Notes: generated from the letters alone by a model not told the origin. A stretch of DNA of 64,000 nt from Hominiventricola filiformis (GCF_020686965.1 NZ_JAJEPS010000009.1:1-64000); one strand, 5' to 3'; shown: positions 43,068-51,531, counted from the first letter of the stretch. A program made the numbers and translations.

Positions 43068-43088
43068 TATAGGAAACAGCAGAAAAGA

Positions 43089-43128
43089 AGAGCGTGCAGA
43101 GCGTAAAAACTCTGACACGCTTATTTTT
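43089..43128 (+). terminator. Second orphan terminator in the prophage remnant
   Basis: GCGTG-CA-GAG...CTC-TGA-CACGC stem followed by TTATTTTTTT on the plus strand. Confidence 0.75.
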
Positions 43129-43168
43129 TTACCATAAAAGCAAATGAGGACGGAAAGGAGCATAGAAC

Positions 43169-43363
43169 ATGGCGAAACGAAAGTACAAGCGTCTGCATTA
43201 CGAGGACAGGCAGACCATAGAGGCTATGAGTAAGCAGGGCAGCAGTGTAAGTGATATTGCAGAGGTGCTGGGAACGCATAGGGACACAATTTATAGGGAG
43301 TTCAAACGCTGCAACGCCACACTGAAAACCTACACGGCGGCAGCGGGGCAGCAGGCGTTATAA
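43169..43363 (+). CDS. Small helix-turn-helix protein (IS30-like DNA-binding domain)
   Basis: The 64-residue basic protein (AAAGGAG site) has an HTH with HYEDRQTIEAMSKQG and IAEVLGTHRDTIYREFKR, like the N-terminus of IS30 transposases, but stops there. It could be a phage regulator. Confidence 0.7.
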   Translation: MAKRKYKRLHYEDRQTIEAMSKQGSSVSDIAEVLGTHRDTIYREFKRCNATLKTYTAAAGQQAL

Positions 43364-43392
43364 ACAAGAAAAACAAAAGAGAGGTAAGACAC

Positions 43393-43782
43393 ATGAAAAA
43401 AGTAGATTTTAACAAATTGCAGGCAGGCGACTTAGTAGAAGTACCACGCACACAGTTTGCACCTATGCGTAGCGGCTGGAATGGCTGGTTATTCAGTGAG
43501 GCAGTAGTAATAAGAAAGGGAGTAGGAAGAAAAAGCAAAAGGAATGTAGTCGTAGTGGAAATGAGAACACCAGCGGGAAAGAACAGCTACGGGACTATAG
43601 AGGCTACATTTTACGCAGAGAATGTTTTTACTACGCCAGCAGCAAAGAACGCAAGAAACATTTTGAAGAAATACGGAATAGAGGACGCAGAGAGCTTTTA
43701 CAAATTCATTGAGCGGGACGACGTAACGGGCTGCGATTGGATAAGGTTTTTGATAGAAAAAGGCTTTTTATTTAATGAGTAG
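43393..43782 (+). CDS. Phage-type hypothetical protein (129 aa)
   Basis: It starts behind GAGAGG and has a small beta-rich N-terminal half (GDLVEVPRTQF...NVVVVEMRTPAG). No family recognised. Base and codon use (many GCA, GTA, GAC) fits the other genes of the 43-47 kb block and differs from the chromosome. Confidence 0.65.
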   Translation: MKKVDFNKLQAGDLVEVPRTQFAPMRSGWNGWLFSEAVVIRKGVGRKSKRNVVVVEMRTPAGKNSYGTIEATFYAENVFTTPAAKNARNILKKYGIEDAESFYKFIERDDVTGCDWIRFLIEKGFLFNE

Positions 43783-43801
43783 GCGGCAGCAGCCGCCACG
43801 A

Positions 43802-43875
43802 GTGCCGTTAGTTCAGTTGGTTAGAGCAGCCGCCTCATAAGCGGCAAGTCGTGGGTTCAAATCCCACACGGCACA
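43802..43875 (+). tRNA. tRNA with CAT anticodon (Met or lysidine-modified Ile), phage-borne
   Basis: A 74-nt cloverleaf has acceptor GTGCCGT/ACGGCAC, anticodon loop CTCATAA in a GCCGC/GCGGC stem and a GGTTCAAATCC T-arm. G1-C72 pairing excludes initiator tRNA. It lies between phage genes, not at an integration edge. Confidence 0.92.
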
Positions 43876-44110
43876 TTGCGTAGCAGGCATGGCGAGCCTG
43901 CGGCAGAGGGCAGCAGGCTAATAGCTGCAATCTGTATACCGTGGAAAAATAGCGGCGGTCATACCAGCCAGAAAGTATGTGGACAGTCAACAGGTTTTCA
44001 GTTGCTTTTTAATGCGAAAAGCAGCCCGCACGGTAAAACCAAACGCCAGAACAGGAGAGCGGCACACATGGAAAGACAGAGAGCGCCGCCGAAAGGAAGA
44101 GAGGCAGAGA

Positions 44111-44428
44111 ATGGCAGCAGAGGCATTGATAGTAGAGGACGCATACCAGAGAGGCTATGCAGATGCCATAGCAGATATGCGTAAGAAAAAAGAGCAGAGG
44201 CGGCAGCGGGAGCAGGCAAAGAAAGCCCGCCGCTGGTATTTCATTAAGCAGAAAGCCTACGGGCTTGCAATGCTGGCAGTTACCGTGCTGGCAGTATGGG
44301 CGACAGAGGGCGACATAACAATAGCGGTTATTACCGTACCGCTGGGGCTTATGTGTCTTTTCAGTAAAAAAATGCTGATAGTAGACAACTACTATTTTGA
44401 GGCAGAAAAGGGGCAGACATGGGAATAA
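44111..44428 (+). CDS. Phage-type hypothetical membrane protein (105 aa)
   Basis: The start at 44111 is chosen because an AGAGAGG site precedes it; earlier in-frame codons look non-coding. The N-terminal part is a basic coiled region (DMRKKKEQRRQREQAKK), followed by two hydrophobic segments (AYGLAMLAVTVLAVWA and IAVITVPLGLMCLF). It overlaps the next gene by 10 bases. Confidence 0.6.
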   Translation: MAAEALIVEDAYQRGYADAIADMRKKKEQRRQREQAKKARRWYFIKQKAYGLAMLAVTVLAVWATEGDITIAVITVPLGLMCLFSKKMLIVDNYYFEAEKGQTWE

Positions 44429-44766
44429 CAAGGACGGTAACAACACAGGTATATTGCGACGTATGCGGCAAGTGGGTAATTGGCTGGGAAAGCGAGGAAA
44501 CAGGAGTAAGCAGAGAGTGGGCTAAGTACCATGCAAGGTGTAAGGGCTGCACAGCTGGACAAAAGGTTATATGCAAAGAGTGCCGCATAAAGCAGCGTAT
44601 TAAAAAATGCAGTTTACAGAAAAAATGGGGCGCAGCCGGAATGGACGGCGGCGCTTGTCTGGGATTTTCGCACGACGGGGACGACGAGCCTATAGAACGC
44701 TGCAAGCGTTGCATAGCTTGCACAAGTTTTGACTGGGACGAGGAAAAAGAAAGGCTGAAACTATGA
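44419..44766 (+). CDS. Cys-rich phage-type protein with zinc-ribbon motifs
   Basis: The 115-residue protein has paired cysteines (CDVCGKW, CKGC, CKEC, CKRCIAC), suggesting two bound zinc ions. It overlaps both neighbours by 4-10 bases. No function is known. Confidence 0.65.
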   Translation: MGITRTVTTQVYCDVCGKWVIGWESEETGVSREWAKYHARCKGCTAGQKVICKECRIKQRIKKCSLQKKWGAAGMDGGACLGFSHDGDDEPIERCKRCIACTSFDWDEEKERLKL

Positions 44767-45134
44767 GAAAACGAAAACGACAGGTAGTTAAGAAACTGAT
44801 ACAGTGCGCAGCCATTATAGCGGCAGGCGTGCTGGCAATCATTCTGTTTATGCTGGCTATCTGGTACAGAGGAAAGAACAGCGAGCCAGTGACAGACGAA
44901 CAGGTAGCAGCGCAGATGCAGCAGGCAGAGCCGCTGGTTATTGAAACGCCAGAGGCAGCCACAGAGGGCAGCATAAGGGTATACGACTATGACGGCTGCT
45001 GTATTTATTCCTACTACGGCAAAATTAGGATAAACAGCGACGGTAAGGACGGCAAGGACATTGACGTAGAGGCAATAGGCTACTTAGAGGGCTACCAAGA
45101 GCATAAGGACGAAAGCGAGGCAGGAAATGAGTGA
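44763..45134 (+). CDS. Phage-type protein with one membrane segment (123 aa)
   Basis: A basic N-terminus is followed by one hydrophobic helix (AAIIAAGVLAIILFMLAIWY) and an acidic outer part. ATGA overlap with the gene before it and an 8-base overlap with the next show a compact phage operon. Confidence 0.62.
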   Translation: MRKRKRQVVKKLIQCAAIIAAGVLAIILFMLAIWYRGKNSEPVTDEQVAAQMQQAEPLVIETPEAATEGSIRVYDYDGCCIYSYYGKIRINSDGKDGKDIDVEAIGYLEGYQEHKDESEAGNE

Positions 45135-45468
45135 GGTATACATACGCAGCCAGAATAAAGAAAAGCTGTATAGACTGGGTGGTAATTACGCCTGCGTAGA
45201 GTACGGAGAGTATGAGGACGTAAAGAAAAAGAGAGGCGGCGCAGAGGCAGACAAAAAGCGCCACGTAATTTGCATAAGTGACGGGTGTTTAGAAGAAATT
45301 GGAGAGTATGCCACAAAAGAGCGCTGCTTAGAGGTGCTGGACGAGATACAGAAAGCGTGCGTAAGCTATCTGTTTACGGCTGGCGGTGCAGCCGTAATAA
45401 GGGGCGGCATGGACGTACAGCCGTTTGCAGCAGTAATACCGAGGCTGTACGAAATGCCAGAGAAGTAG
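45127..45468 (+). CDS. Phage-type hypothetical protein (113 aa)
   Basis: It overlaps the previous gene and contains a YGEYEDVKKKRGGAE segment and a helical C-terminal part. No family recognised. Confidence 0.6.
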   Translation: MSEVYIRSQNKEKLYRLGGNYACVEYGEYEDVKKKRGGAEADKKRHVICISDGCLEEIGEYATKERCLEVLDEIQKACVSYLFTAGGAAVIRGGMDVQPFAAVIPRLYEMPEK

Positions 45469-45480
45469 GAGAGGCAGACA

Positions 45481-45804
45481 GTGACAGTAAAGGAATTTAT
45501 AGGCACGCTGGAGAGTTCAGACCGCCTGCGCATTATCGAGGGCAAAGCAGAGGTTTACGTAGGGTATCTGGCAGCGTTCAAACCGTTTGCAGACCATGAG
45601 ATAAGCGAGGAATACCGAAAATACAGCGGGCATGAGGTAAAGAAGTTTAGAGCAGTGCCGGAGATAACGCACAGACGCTGGAAAGAGTTGGGGCTTATGA
45701 AACCATTAGAGCCAGACCAGACAGCGCAGTATAAGTTTAGTGATTTGCAGATGTCACTTTACTACACCATATACATACAGGAAAGGAAAGGGCAGGAAGT
45801 ATGA
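45481..45804 (+). CDS. Phage-type hypothetical protein (107 aa)
   Basis: It starts with GTG behind AGGAGAGG and ends in an ATGA overlap with the SSB-like gene. It has a charged sequence with FIGTLESSDRLRIIEGKAEVYVGY and no recognised family. Confidence 0.6.
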   Translation: MTVKEFIGTLESSDRLRIIEGKAEVYVGYLAAFKPFADHEISEEYRKYSGHEVKKFRAVPEITHRRWKELGLMKPLEPDQTAQYKFSDLQMSLYYTIYIQERKGQEV

Positions 45805-46604
45805 CAAAGAAAAAGCCGGATTTTTTACGGGATTTAGATACTGCAATCATGGACGAGCTTACAGGTGGCGGTATCAAGGAAAATGCAGCGGGACTGGTAG
45901 GAACGCTTACACAGATTGAGAAAATTAAGCAGCTATGCGGGCTGCCGTTTTGTGGTTATGTGGCAAAGTTGGAAACGGTAAGACCAAGCGGCGTGCCGGA
46001 CGAGGTAACGGTAGTATTTGCAGAGGACGTACCATACAGAGCTTGCAGCGGCATAGAGTTTGACGTTATGCAGGAATTTGTAGAGGGCAGCAGGCTTTTA
46101 CTGACAGGAAAGACGCAGACGCTTAAGGACTTCCAGAGCGGTAGACTGCTGGTATATATTCTGGCAGATTTTGTGGCGGTATCAGAAAAAGCAGTAGAGC
46201 AGGACGAGGTAGCAGTAAGAGGCATTATAGCAAATACGCCAACACACAGAGAAACGCCGAGAGGCAAGCGCATTACTGATATTACGGTAAAGGTAAGAAA
46301 TGAGCTTACAGGTGGCAACTGCTATTTGCCGTGCATCTGCTGGCAGGAACAGGCAGACGAGGCGGCGCAGTGGCAGCAGGGCGACACTGTAGAGCTGCTG
46401 GGACGGTATCAGAGCCGCCAGTATGAAAAGGTGCTTGACGCAGCCACAGTACAAGAACAACAGGAAACCATAGAAAAGCAAAGCAGGCTTATTGCTGATT
46501 TAATAGCCACTCTGGAAAGCTGGGAGCAGACAGCAGGCTACGACGGCGTAGAGCTGAAAGAGCGGGCAAAAGATTTGCAATTAAGAGAAAGGCAGGATTT
46601 ATGA
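45801..46604 (+). CDS. Single-strand-binding-like OB-fold phage protein
   Basis: In the 267-residue protein, the region about 128-205 (VAVRGIIANTPTHRETPRGKRITDITVKV as VAVRGIIANTPTHRE and ITDITVKVRNE, then CICWQEQADEAAQW and LLGRYQSRQYEK) has the strand pattern of SSB OB folds. The N-terminal half has a second weaker OB-like region, and a coiled coil follows. It probably binds phage ssDNA. Confidence 0.68.
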   Translation: MTKKKPDFLRDLDTAIMDELTGGGIKENAAGLVGTLTQIEKIKQLCGLPFCGYVAKLETVRPSGVPDEVTVVFAEDVPYRACSGIEFDVMQEFVEGSRLLLTGKTQTLKDFQSGRLLVYILADFVAVSEKAVEQDEVAVRGIIANTPTHRETPRGKRITDITVKVRNELTGGNCYLPCICWQEQADEAAQWQQGDTVELLGRYQSRQYEKVLDAATVQEQQETIEKQSRLIADLIATLESWEQTAGYDGVELKERAKDLQLRERQDL

Positions 46605-47089
46605 ACATGACTATTACAGAATTTATTGAGGCGGCGGCACATAACAAAATTATCCAGCTGGTAGTATTGGCGATTGTGTGCGACACGGTTTTTGGCGTGC
46701 TGCGTGCAATCAAAGAGAAGAAATTTAACAGCTGCGCAGGCATTGACGGGGCTATCAGAAAAGTAGGTATGCTTATTTCTCTGGTATTCATGCTGGCAAT
46801 CGACGTACTGATTAAGATTAACTTAATCGGATTTATACCGGAGCAGGCACGTACATATTTAGGGCTTGATACCGTGGGCGTGGCTGAATTTTTCGCATTG
46901 CTTTACATTGCCTATGAGGTAGTGAGTATTTTTAAGAATATGGCATTATGCGGGCTGCCTGTAAAAAAGGTATGGGAAAAGGTGCGGGAGTTTCTGGCGA
47001 AGTATACGGACGAACTGCCGGACACAGACGAACTGGACGGGGACAGCACCACAGGCAACGTAGAGGAACACAGGACACAGGAAAGATAA
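46601..47089 (+). CDS. Phage holin (toxin secretion/phage lysis holin family)
   Basis: The 162-residue protein has AHNKIIQLVVLAIVCDTVFGVLRA as membrane segment 1 (split: IIQLVVLAIVCDTVFGVLRA), a KKFNSCAGIDGAIRKVGM loop typical of this family and two more membrane segments. It would form lesions for endolysin release. It is directly upstream of the amidase remnant, as usual for lysis cassettes. Confidence 0.85.
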   Translation: MNMTITEFIEAAAHNKIIQLVVLAIVCDTVFGVLRAIKEKKFNSCAGIDGAIRKVGMLISLVFMLAIDVLIKINLIGFIPEQARTYLGLDTVGVAEFFALLYIAYEVVSIFKNMALCGLPVKKVWEKVREFLAKYTDELPDTDELDGDSTTGNVEEHRTQER

Positions 47090-47167
47090 GAATAATAAGG
47101 ACATAGCAGCAAAGAGCACTTGCGGGACACCGCAGGCGCTTATTTTGTATGCGGAAAGGCGGGAAAT

Positions 47168-47383
47168 ATGAACATTAACAGAAAGATAAGTAAGTACAAT
47201 TTCAATAAGGGCAGCGTTTCCAGAATTAAGTATATTGTTATCCATTATGTAGGCGCACTGGGCGGCGCAGAGGACAACTGCCGATATTATGGCGGCGGCA
47301 ATAGAAATGCGTCGGCGCATTACTTTGTAGGATTTAACGGCGAGGTATGGCAGTGCGTAGAGGACGCTAAGCGGTCTTTATAG
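47168..47383 (+). pseudogene. Truncated phage N-acetylmuramoyl-L-alanine amidase
   Basis: The first ~67 residues are a good Amidase_2 start (YIVIHYVGALGGAEDN, NASAHYFVGFNGEVWQCVEDA), including the first zinc His. The frame then runs into chromosomal sequence and stops. The remaining zinc ligands and wall-binding part are lost, so it is probably inactive. Confidence 0.85.
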
Positions 47384-48081
47384 GGAATGTGAAAATGATC
47401 TTTTGTCACTTTCAGGGATTCGATCCGGTCGATACGGTAGATCGTCGGGAAGCTGTCGTCGATGACGGCAAACTGCTTTCGGTCCACATTTTCCAGAAAT
47501 GCGGTCATGTAGAAATAGTATTCCGAGAACATGATAGCCAGCGGTTCCAGCCGTCTGGTTACTTTCTCACCATTTCGCTTGCTGTATGTAATCTCGATGA
47601 CGCGGCTTTCCTGAATGGCCTGGCCAATGTCCCACATTTTATCGAGAAATGGTTTGTGATGTTGGGGTTCGATATAGTGATATGCTTCATTTGAGATGAG
47701 GTCGTGCACCAGCTTCATATTTTTCCGTGGCACACAGCCGTACACCAGCTTATTGAGAATCTGCATCATTTCGGATTTGGTCATAGAACGACTGTCGAGA
47801 AGAATTTTACAGACAGCCAGAATTTCGCTATTAGATAATGTGAATGTGCCCTGTGCTTCCAGACGATATCCACCCTCCCTGCGGTCATAGATCAACACCT
47901 GTCCACAGCCTTCCTCGCTTAACTTCATGGCAAAGTAACTACGTATATCGTTAAAATCACGCTGCACACTTTTTTCGTTGACACCGTACTTGCCGGCGCA
48001 CTCTCTCTTGGATATGGTCTCGCCGTTCATGAGCCTTGCATACAAGTCCAGTATCCGGTTGTTCTTTCTTGTCATCTGCAT
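47374..48081 (-). pseudogene. 3'-truncated WYL-domain transcriptional regulator
   Basis: An N-terminal HTH (KRECAGKYGVNEKSVQRDFNDI) and a WYL domain (YYFYMTAFLENVDRKQFAVIDD as YYFYMTAFLE and FAVIDDSFPTIYRIDRI) are intact to FHIPYKDR; the C-terminal ~70 residues usual for the family are replaced by about 18 residues read from phage DNA down to 47320. The start at 48081 is behind AGGAATATACC. The DNA-binding part may still be made. Confidence 0.82.
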
Positions 48082-48343
48082 GGTATATTCCTACTTTCTT
48101 CCATAGATTTTAAATCGTTCTTTTGAGATTATTATAAGTAGAAATGTGGACACATTCTGTCCTTCATAGAACTTTTTCGTCTTTACCGGGAAAACGTATA
48201 TTTTTATTTATTATGCATAAATTCTATTTTATTTTTTACACTTTCTTCATTATATCGCACAATGGAAAACATTACAATCTGAATAAATTTCTTTTATCCC
48301 GGATATCCTGTTTTTGTATCTCATGGACACATTTTGTACTTTT

Positions 48344-48415
48344 TGACATTTACTGAATGTCATTTTTACTTTCATTATATACTACGATTTTTCAAATGAC
48401 AATTAGTAAATGTCA
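48344..48415 (+). promoter_or_regulatory. Paired palindromic operators upstream of the XRE regulator
   Basis: TGACATT-N5-AATGTCA (48344-48362) and TGACA-N9-TGTCA (48397-48415) are each 19 bp with centres 53 bp apart, bracketing AT-rich promoter-like sequence (TATATACT). The second ends 20 bases before the start codon. Autoregulation by the XRE protein is likely. The rest of 48082-48435 is AT-rich with no gene. Confidence 0.65.
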
Positions 48416-48435
48416 GTTTTCAAGGAGGGCAATGC

Positions 48436-48699
48436 ATGTTTAAAAATAAGACAGTTTCTGGTCGAAATAATATCGCAGGCAGCAATATTGCCCAGCTGAG
48501 AAAATCAGCCACTCCCAAAATGTCCCAGCGGCTTCTGGCAGATAAAGTCCAACTAGAAGGACTGGATCTTGATAAAAATGCCATCCAGCGGATCGAATCC
48601 GGCCAGCGGTTTGTGACCGATATCGAACTGAAAGTATTTGCCCGGATCTTTCAAGTAAGCTATGAAGATCTGCTGTCGGAGCATAAAACTGTGTTATAA
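48436..48699 (+). CDS. XRE-family helix-turn-helix regulator (87 aa)
   Basis: A single HTH_3 domain with IAQLRKSATPKMSQRLLADKV (as IAQLRKSA and SQRLLADKVQ), AIQRIESGQRFVTDIELKVFA (as AIQRIESGQRF and DIELKVFARIF) fills the protein. AAGGAGGG precedes the ATG. Confidence 0.85.
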   Translation: MFKNKTVSGRNNIAGSNIAQLRKSATPKMSQRLLADKVQLEGLDLDKNAIQRIESGQRFVTDIELKVFARIFQVSYEDLLSEHKTVL

Positions 48700-48703
48700 T
48701 ACC

Positions 48704-48737
48704 AAAACAAAACCCCCGGAACTGCCGTTCCGAGGGC
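48704..48737 (-). terminator. Terminator of the Rpn remnant (also usable for the XRE gene)
   Basis: CCCTCGGAAC-GGC-GTTCCGGGGG type stem followed by TTTTGTTTT on the minus strand. A similar stem occurs at 41711 and 51104. Confidence 0.75.
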
Positions 48738-48746
48738 TTCACATTT

Positions 48747-49180
48747 TTACACCATTTCTTTTGTAAAAGCTTTCAATTTTTCTTCCAGTTCTCTGATCCT
48801 GTTGTCTTTGGATTCCAATTCTTTTCTCTGAGATTTTATTTCAACATCTTTGGATGCCAATTTTTCATCCTTGAATTCTATTTCTTTCTTTTGAGATTCT
48901 ATTTCAACATCCTTAGATTCCAACTCCGCATCCTTGGAGGACAGTGCTCTCTTCTGAGAATCAATCTCCTCCTGCATCTCATCAATCATCAACTGCACTG
49001 TATTCTGATCCAGTTCTTTTAATTCCTTCGAGAACATTTCCATCACCTTCTCCACGTTCAAACAAAGATTATAGACTTCGTCATAGATCACCTTGAACTC
49101 CGGATAATCCGTAATCAGCCGGACAATATCTTCCGGTTCGTCACTGCTCAAAAACGTAATCCATGGTCCTGCCAGTCAAT
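48747..49180 (-). pseudogene. C-terminal remnant of an Rpn-family PD-(D/E)XK nuclease/transposase gene
   Basis: The frame reads WITFLSSDEPEDIVRLITDYPEF as WITFLSSDEPEDIV then EVYNLCLNVEKVMEMFSKEL, the C-terminal pattern of Rpn/TIGR01784 proteins, then a long coiled coil with a repeated SKDxEIESQKKE heptad unit. The N-terminal nuclease domain is absent. Expression would need the TTG at 49151. The 270 bases upstream to 49450 hold nothing recognisable. Confidence 0.7.
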
Positions 49181-49449
49181 TTCTATTCTTCTGGGCAGAT
49201 GAAAACAGAAACTTATATTCTACCCATTGAATCAGATTTAAGAAGTAAAAATCCCTCTGCAAAACACATTTAAAATGCTTGTTTGGGCGTATGAAAAAAT
49301 TACAATAACCTCTACCCGGGAAAATACGGATTCTCGGGCAGGCAGAAAGCCAAACCAGCTATATATCCAAATGACTTTTATATATAGCAATTATAATGAT
49401 TTTTCAGGATTTCTGATATCAGCTTTGGGCATTAAACATGATGAATACA

Positions 49450-50400
49450 TCATATGCCCTGCAGTACTTCCTCAATCCACTCCCTCCGCTGAAGTACCTG
49501 TATCCACTCTTGGGGAATCCCCTCCTCTTTATAATACAGTCCGGCTAATCCACCAGCGACTGCACCAATGGTATCTGTATCTTCTCCAAGGTTCACAGCC
49601 ATCAGCACTGTTTCTTTATAAGAATGGGAATGAAGCAGACACCATACAGCCGCTTCCAATGTATCCACTACATAGCCGCTGCTTTTGATTCCTTCTTTTG
49701 GATTTTCTTTAAATTCTGAAAGATCAGCCAATCGTTTGTAATTTTCCAGCTCTCGATGATTAGACAGATCCTGCCGATAATATTGATAGGCTCGATCCAT
49801 TCCTTTCTGTAATCGATTTTCCAGTGATCCTTCTTCTTCAAGAATTGCCTTTACCAGGAAATAATAAATTCCACATGCTATCTGACTTCTTACATGCGCA
49901 TGGGTGAGTGCCGATACTGCATGAATCATATAAATACTCTCATTTTCTGAAGTACAAACTTTTTTCTGCCGCTCGAACAAATACAGGCAGACTGGAAGAA
50001 TACGCATAAGAGAACCATTTCCATTATCCCACTCTGTTTTTCCGCCCGATTCTAATGGTGCTATTCCTTTTGCATAATTCATAAGGGCTCTTGATGTTGC
50101 TGTTCCTATATCAAATACCTCGCCAAATGGTGTATATTCTCCATGCATGCACCACCTGCTGAATCGTTCCATCATATCGGTATAATCGATGGTTCCAACC
50201 GTTCTGATACTATCCAGTTCTGCTAATGCCATACTGCTGTCATCAGACCATGTGCCCCTTGGCTGATGATGAGTTCCATATTCCCGCATTCCTGTTACCG
50301 GATTTTTCATCAGCTCCGTTCTTGACATAAATTCCACGGGCACACCCAGGGCATCCCCAACAATTAATCCTAACATTCCATCTTTCCAAATATTGCTCAT
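49450..50400 (-). CDS. ADP-ribosylglycohydrolase (DraG-like)
   Basis: The 316-residue protein has GLIVGDALGVPVEF, TWSDDSSMALAE, NGNGSLMRILP and NLGEDTDTIGAVAGGLAGLYY, which supply the two-magnesium site of the DraG/ARH family. It removes ADP-ribose from proteins or small molecules. It starts 18 bases after the DUF4186 gene, so they form an operon. Confidence 0.9.
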   Translation of the reverse strand: MSNIWKDGMLGLIVGDALGVPVEFMSRTELMKNPVTGMREYGTHHQPRGTWSDDSSMALAELDSIRTVGTIDYTDMMERFSRWCMHGEYTPFGEVFDIGTATSRALMNYAKGIAPLESGGKTEWDNGNGSLMRILPVCLYLFERQKKVCTSENESIYMIHAVSALTHAHVRSQIACGIYYFLVKAILEEEGSLENRLQKGMDRAYQYYRQDLSNHRELENYKRLADLSEFKENPKEGIKSSGYVVDTLEAAVWCLLHSHSYKETVLMAVNLGEDTDTIGAVAGGLAGLYYKEEGIPQEWIQVLQRREWIEEVLQGI

Positions 50401-50418
50401 TCGTCATCCTCTTTCTAT

Positions 50419-50796
50419 CTAAACATTCCTCTGTTGTTCTATTTCTTTTTGAATCCAGGTCATGATCACCTCAACCAGATACTCCTGCTGAATCTGACTC
50501 AATTCCCTGCCCGGCTGTATTTTATGCCATTTTCTGATGCATTCCCTGCAACAGGTTGCGGTCGCATGCTGCGCTATAAAAACCGGATGCCCTTTCATCG
50601 GCGTCTGTTTTCCATCATTGGGAATGTATGCAGGTGCCTCTCTTTTTTCTATAAAATCCCTGGCGTGATCCTTGAGCGTATCCAGACCTTTTTCATTTAT
50701 ATAATCAATGTCCTGCTGTTTTAGATGAAAACTGCTGCGAAACTTCGAATGTTCTAGATGATCAAACAATTGAGTAAACCATTCCTCTTTTGTCAC
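50419..50796 (-). CDS. DUF4186 family protein
   Basis: The 125-residue protein has the family pattern FRSSFHLKQQD, HARDFIEKR, NDGKQTPMKGHPVFIAQHATATCC (as NDGKQTPMKGHPVF and AQHATATCCREC) and a helical end. Conserved His and Cys suggest a metal or nucleotide site. Coupling to an ADP-ribosylglycohydrolase is the only functional hint. Confidence 0.85.
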   Translation of the reverse strand: MTKEEWFTQLFDHLEHSKFRSSFHLKQQDIDYINEKGLDTLKDHARDFIEKREAPAYIPNDGKQTPMKGHPVFIAQHATATCCRECIRKWHKIQPGRELSQIQQEYLVEVIMTWIQKEIEQQRNV

Positions 50797-50821
50797 TTTA
50801 TCACTTCGCCTCCATTATCTG

Positions 50822-50900
50822 CTACTCTTCCAGTTCTCTTAATTCTTCTGAAAATATTCCCATCACATTCCTCCTTGTTCAGATAAAAATTATAGATTTC
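50822..50900 (-). pseudogene. Fragment of a second Rpn-family gene
   Basis: GAAATCTATAATTTTTATCTG... on the minus strand aligns with the EVYNLCLNVEKVM...KELKEL coding sequence of the remnant at 48747-49180, with frameshifts. It is about 80 bp of decayed DNA. The rest of 50901-51100 is AT-rich with nothing recognised. Confidence 0.6.
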
Positions 50901-51103
50901 TGATCTTCATTTTGATAAAATATTTTAAGTATTTTATATATATGCCAAAAGTAGCATACAACTTGCAGAAATGCAATCTTAATTTTAAAAATATTCAAAA
51001 AACTCATAAAAATCATACTCTAACATATACTTGATTTAGCTATTCCTTTATGCTATACTGGGCCTAGCTGAAAAATGAAGTGATGTTCAAGTAACATCAA
51101 ACG

Positions 51104-51135
51104 AAAACCCCCGGAATGGCCGTTCCGGGGGTTTT
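51104..51135. terminator. Bidirectional hairpin terminator
   Basis: AAAACCCCCGGAA / TTCCGGGGGTTTT perfect stem with a short loop and T run on either strand. Confidence 0.8.
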
Positions 51136-51170
51136 CTTCACTTTGTTATACAGTTGTGCATTTGTCTAGG

Positions 51171-51260
51171 CTAATCGTCGCTGTTGTCTCTGTCTAGCCA
51201 TTTGCAAATGTAGTAGCTGGCTACACCTGCTATGGCAGAGACGAAATCTAACTTTTTAAT
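51171..51260 (-). CDS. Possible ~29-residue membrane peptide
   Basis: The minus strand frame reads a short hydrophobic stretch (FVSAIAGVASYYICKWL) then DRDNSDD and a stop. Only an ATT is available as start, 5 bases past an AGGAAAG site and overlapping the end of the Cys-rich gene. Similar small peptides occur in mobile regions. It may be decayed. Confidence 0.35.
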   Translation of the reverse strand: MKKLDFVSAIAGVASYYICKWLDRDNSDD

Positions 51261-51438
51261 ACTCTTCTTTCCTGATTTTCGTCAAATACTGTTTCTTTTT
51301 ATTCACCTGATGCACCCGTGCACGTGGTTCATATTTTGCACAGTGCTGACAGTAAGTCTTATGACAGGCCTCTCTTCCCTTGGTGCACTGCCCCAGTGCG
51401 ATATAGTATTTACATGGGATTTCTCTGTATTTTGCCAT
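51256..51438 (-). CDS. Cys-rich small protein (60 aa)
   Basis: The basic protein has CKYYIALGQCTKGREAC and CQHC, possibly a zinc knuckle, with a GAGGAAAA site before the ATG. It is the kind of small conserved protein found in Lachnospiraceae; function unknown. Confidence 0.65.
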   Translation of the reverse strand: MAKYREIPCKYYIALGQCTKGREACHKTYCQHCAKYEPRARVHQVNKKKQYLTKIRKEEY

Positions 51439-51498
51439 TTTATTTTCCTCGATTCTATTTTAGGGAATTACAATGGAACGAAATAACTTTTTGAGGAA

Positions 51499-51531
51499 AG
51501 AAAAAAGGCATCTCCCGCAGGAAATGCCTTT
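51499..51531 (-). terminator. Terminator of pgi
   Basis: AAGGCAT-TTCCTGCGGGAG-ATGCCTT stem followed by TTTTTTC on the minus strand, 13 bases after the stop codon. Confidence 0.85.

Noticed and set aside
43876..44184. Plus-strand frame of 102 residues after the phage tRNA
   Set aside because: It overlaps the better-supported frame at 44111-44428, which overlaps the next gene in the usual phage manner and has a ribosome site.
51104..51135. Part of an inverted-repeat mobile element
   Set aside because: It is a simple perfect hairpin with T runs and is explained as a terminator.
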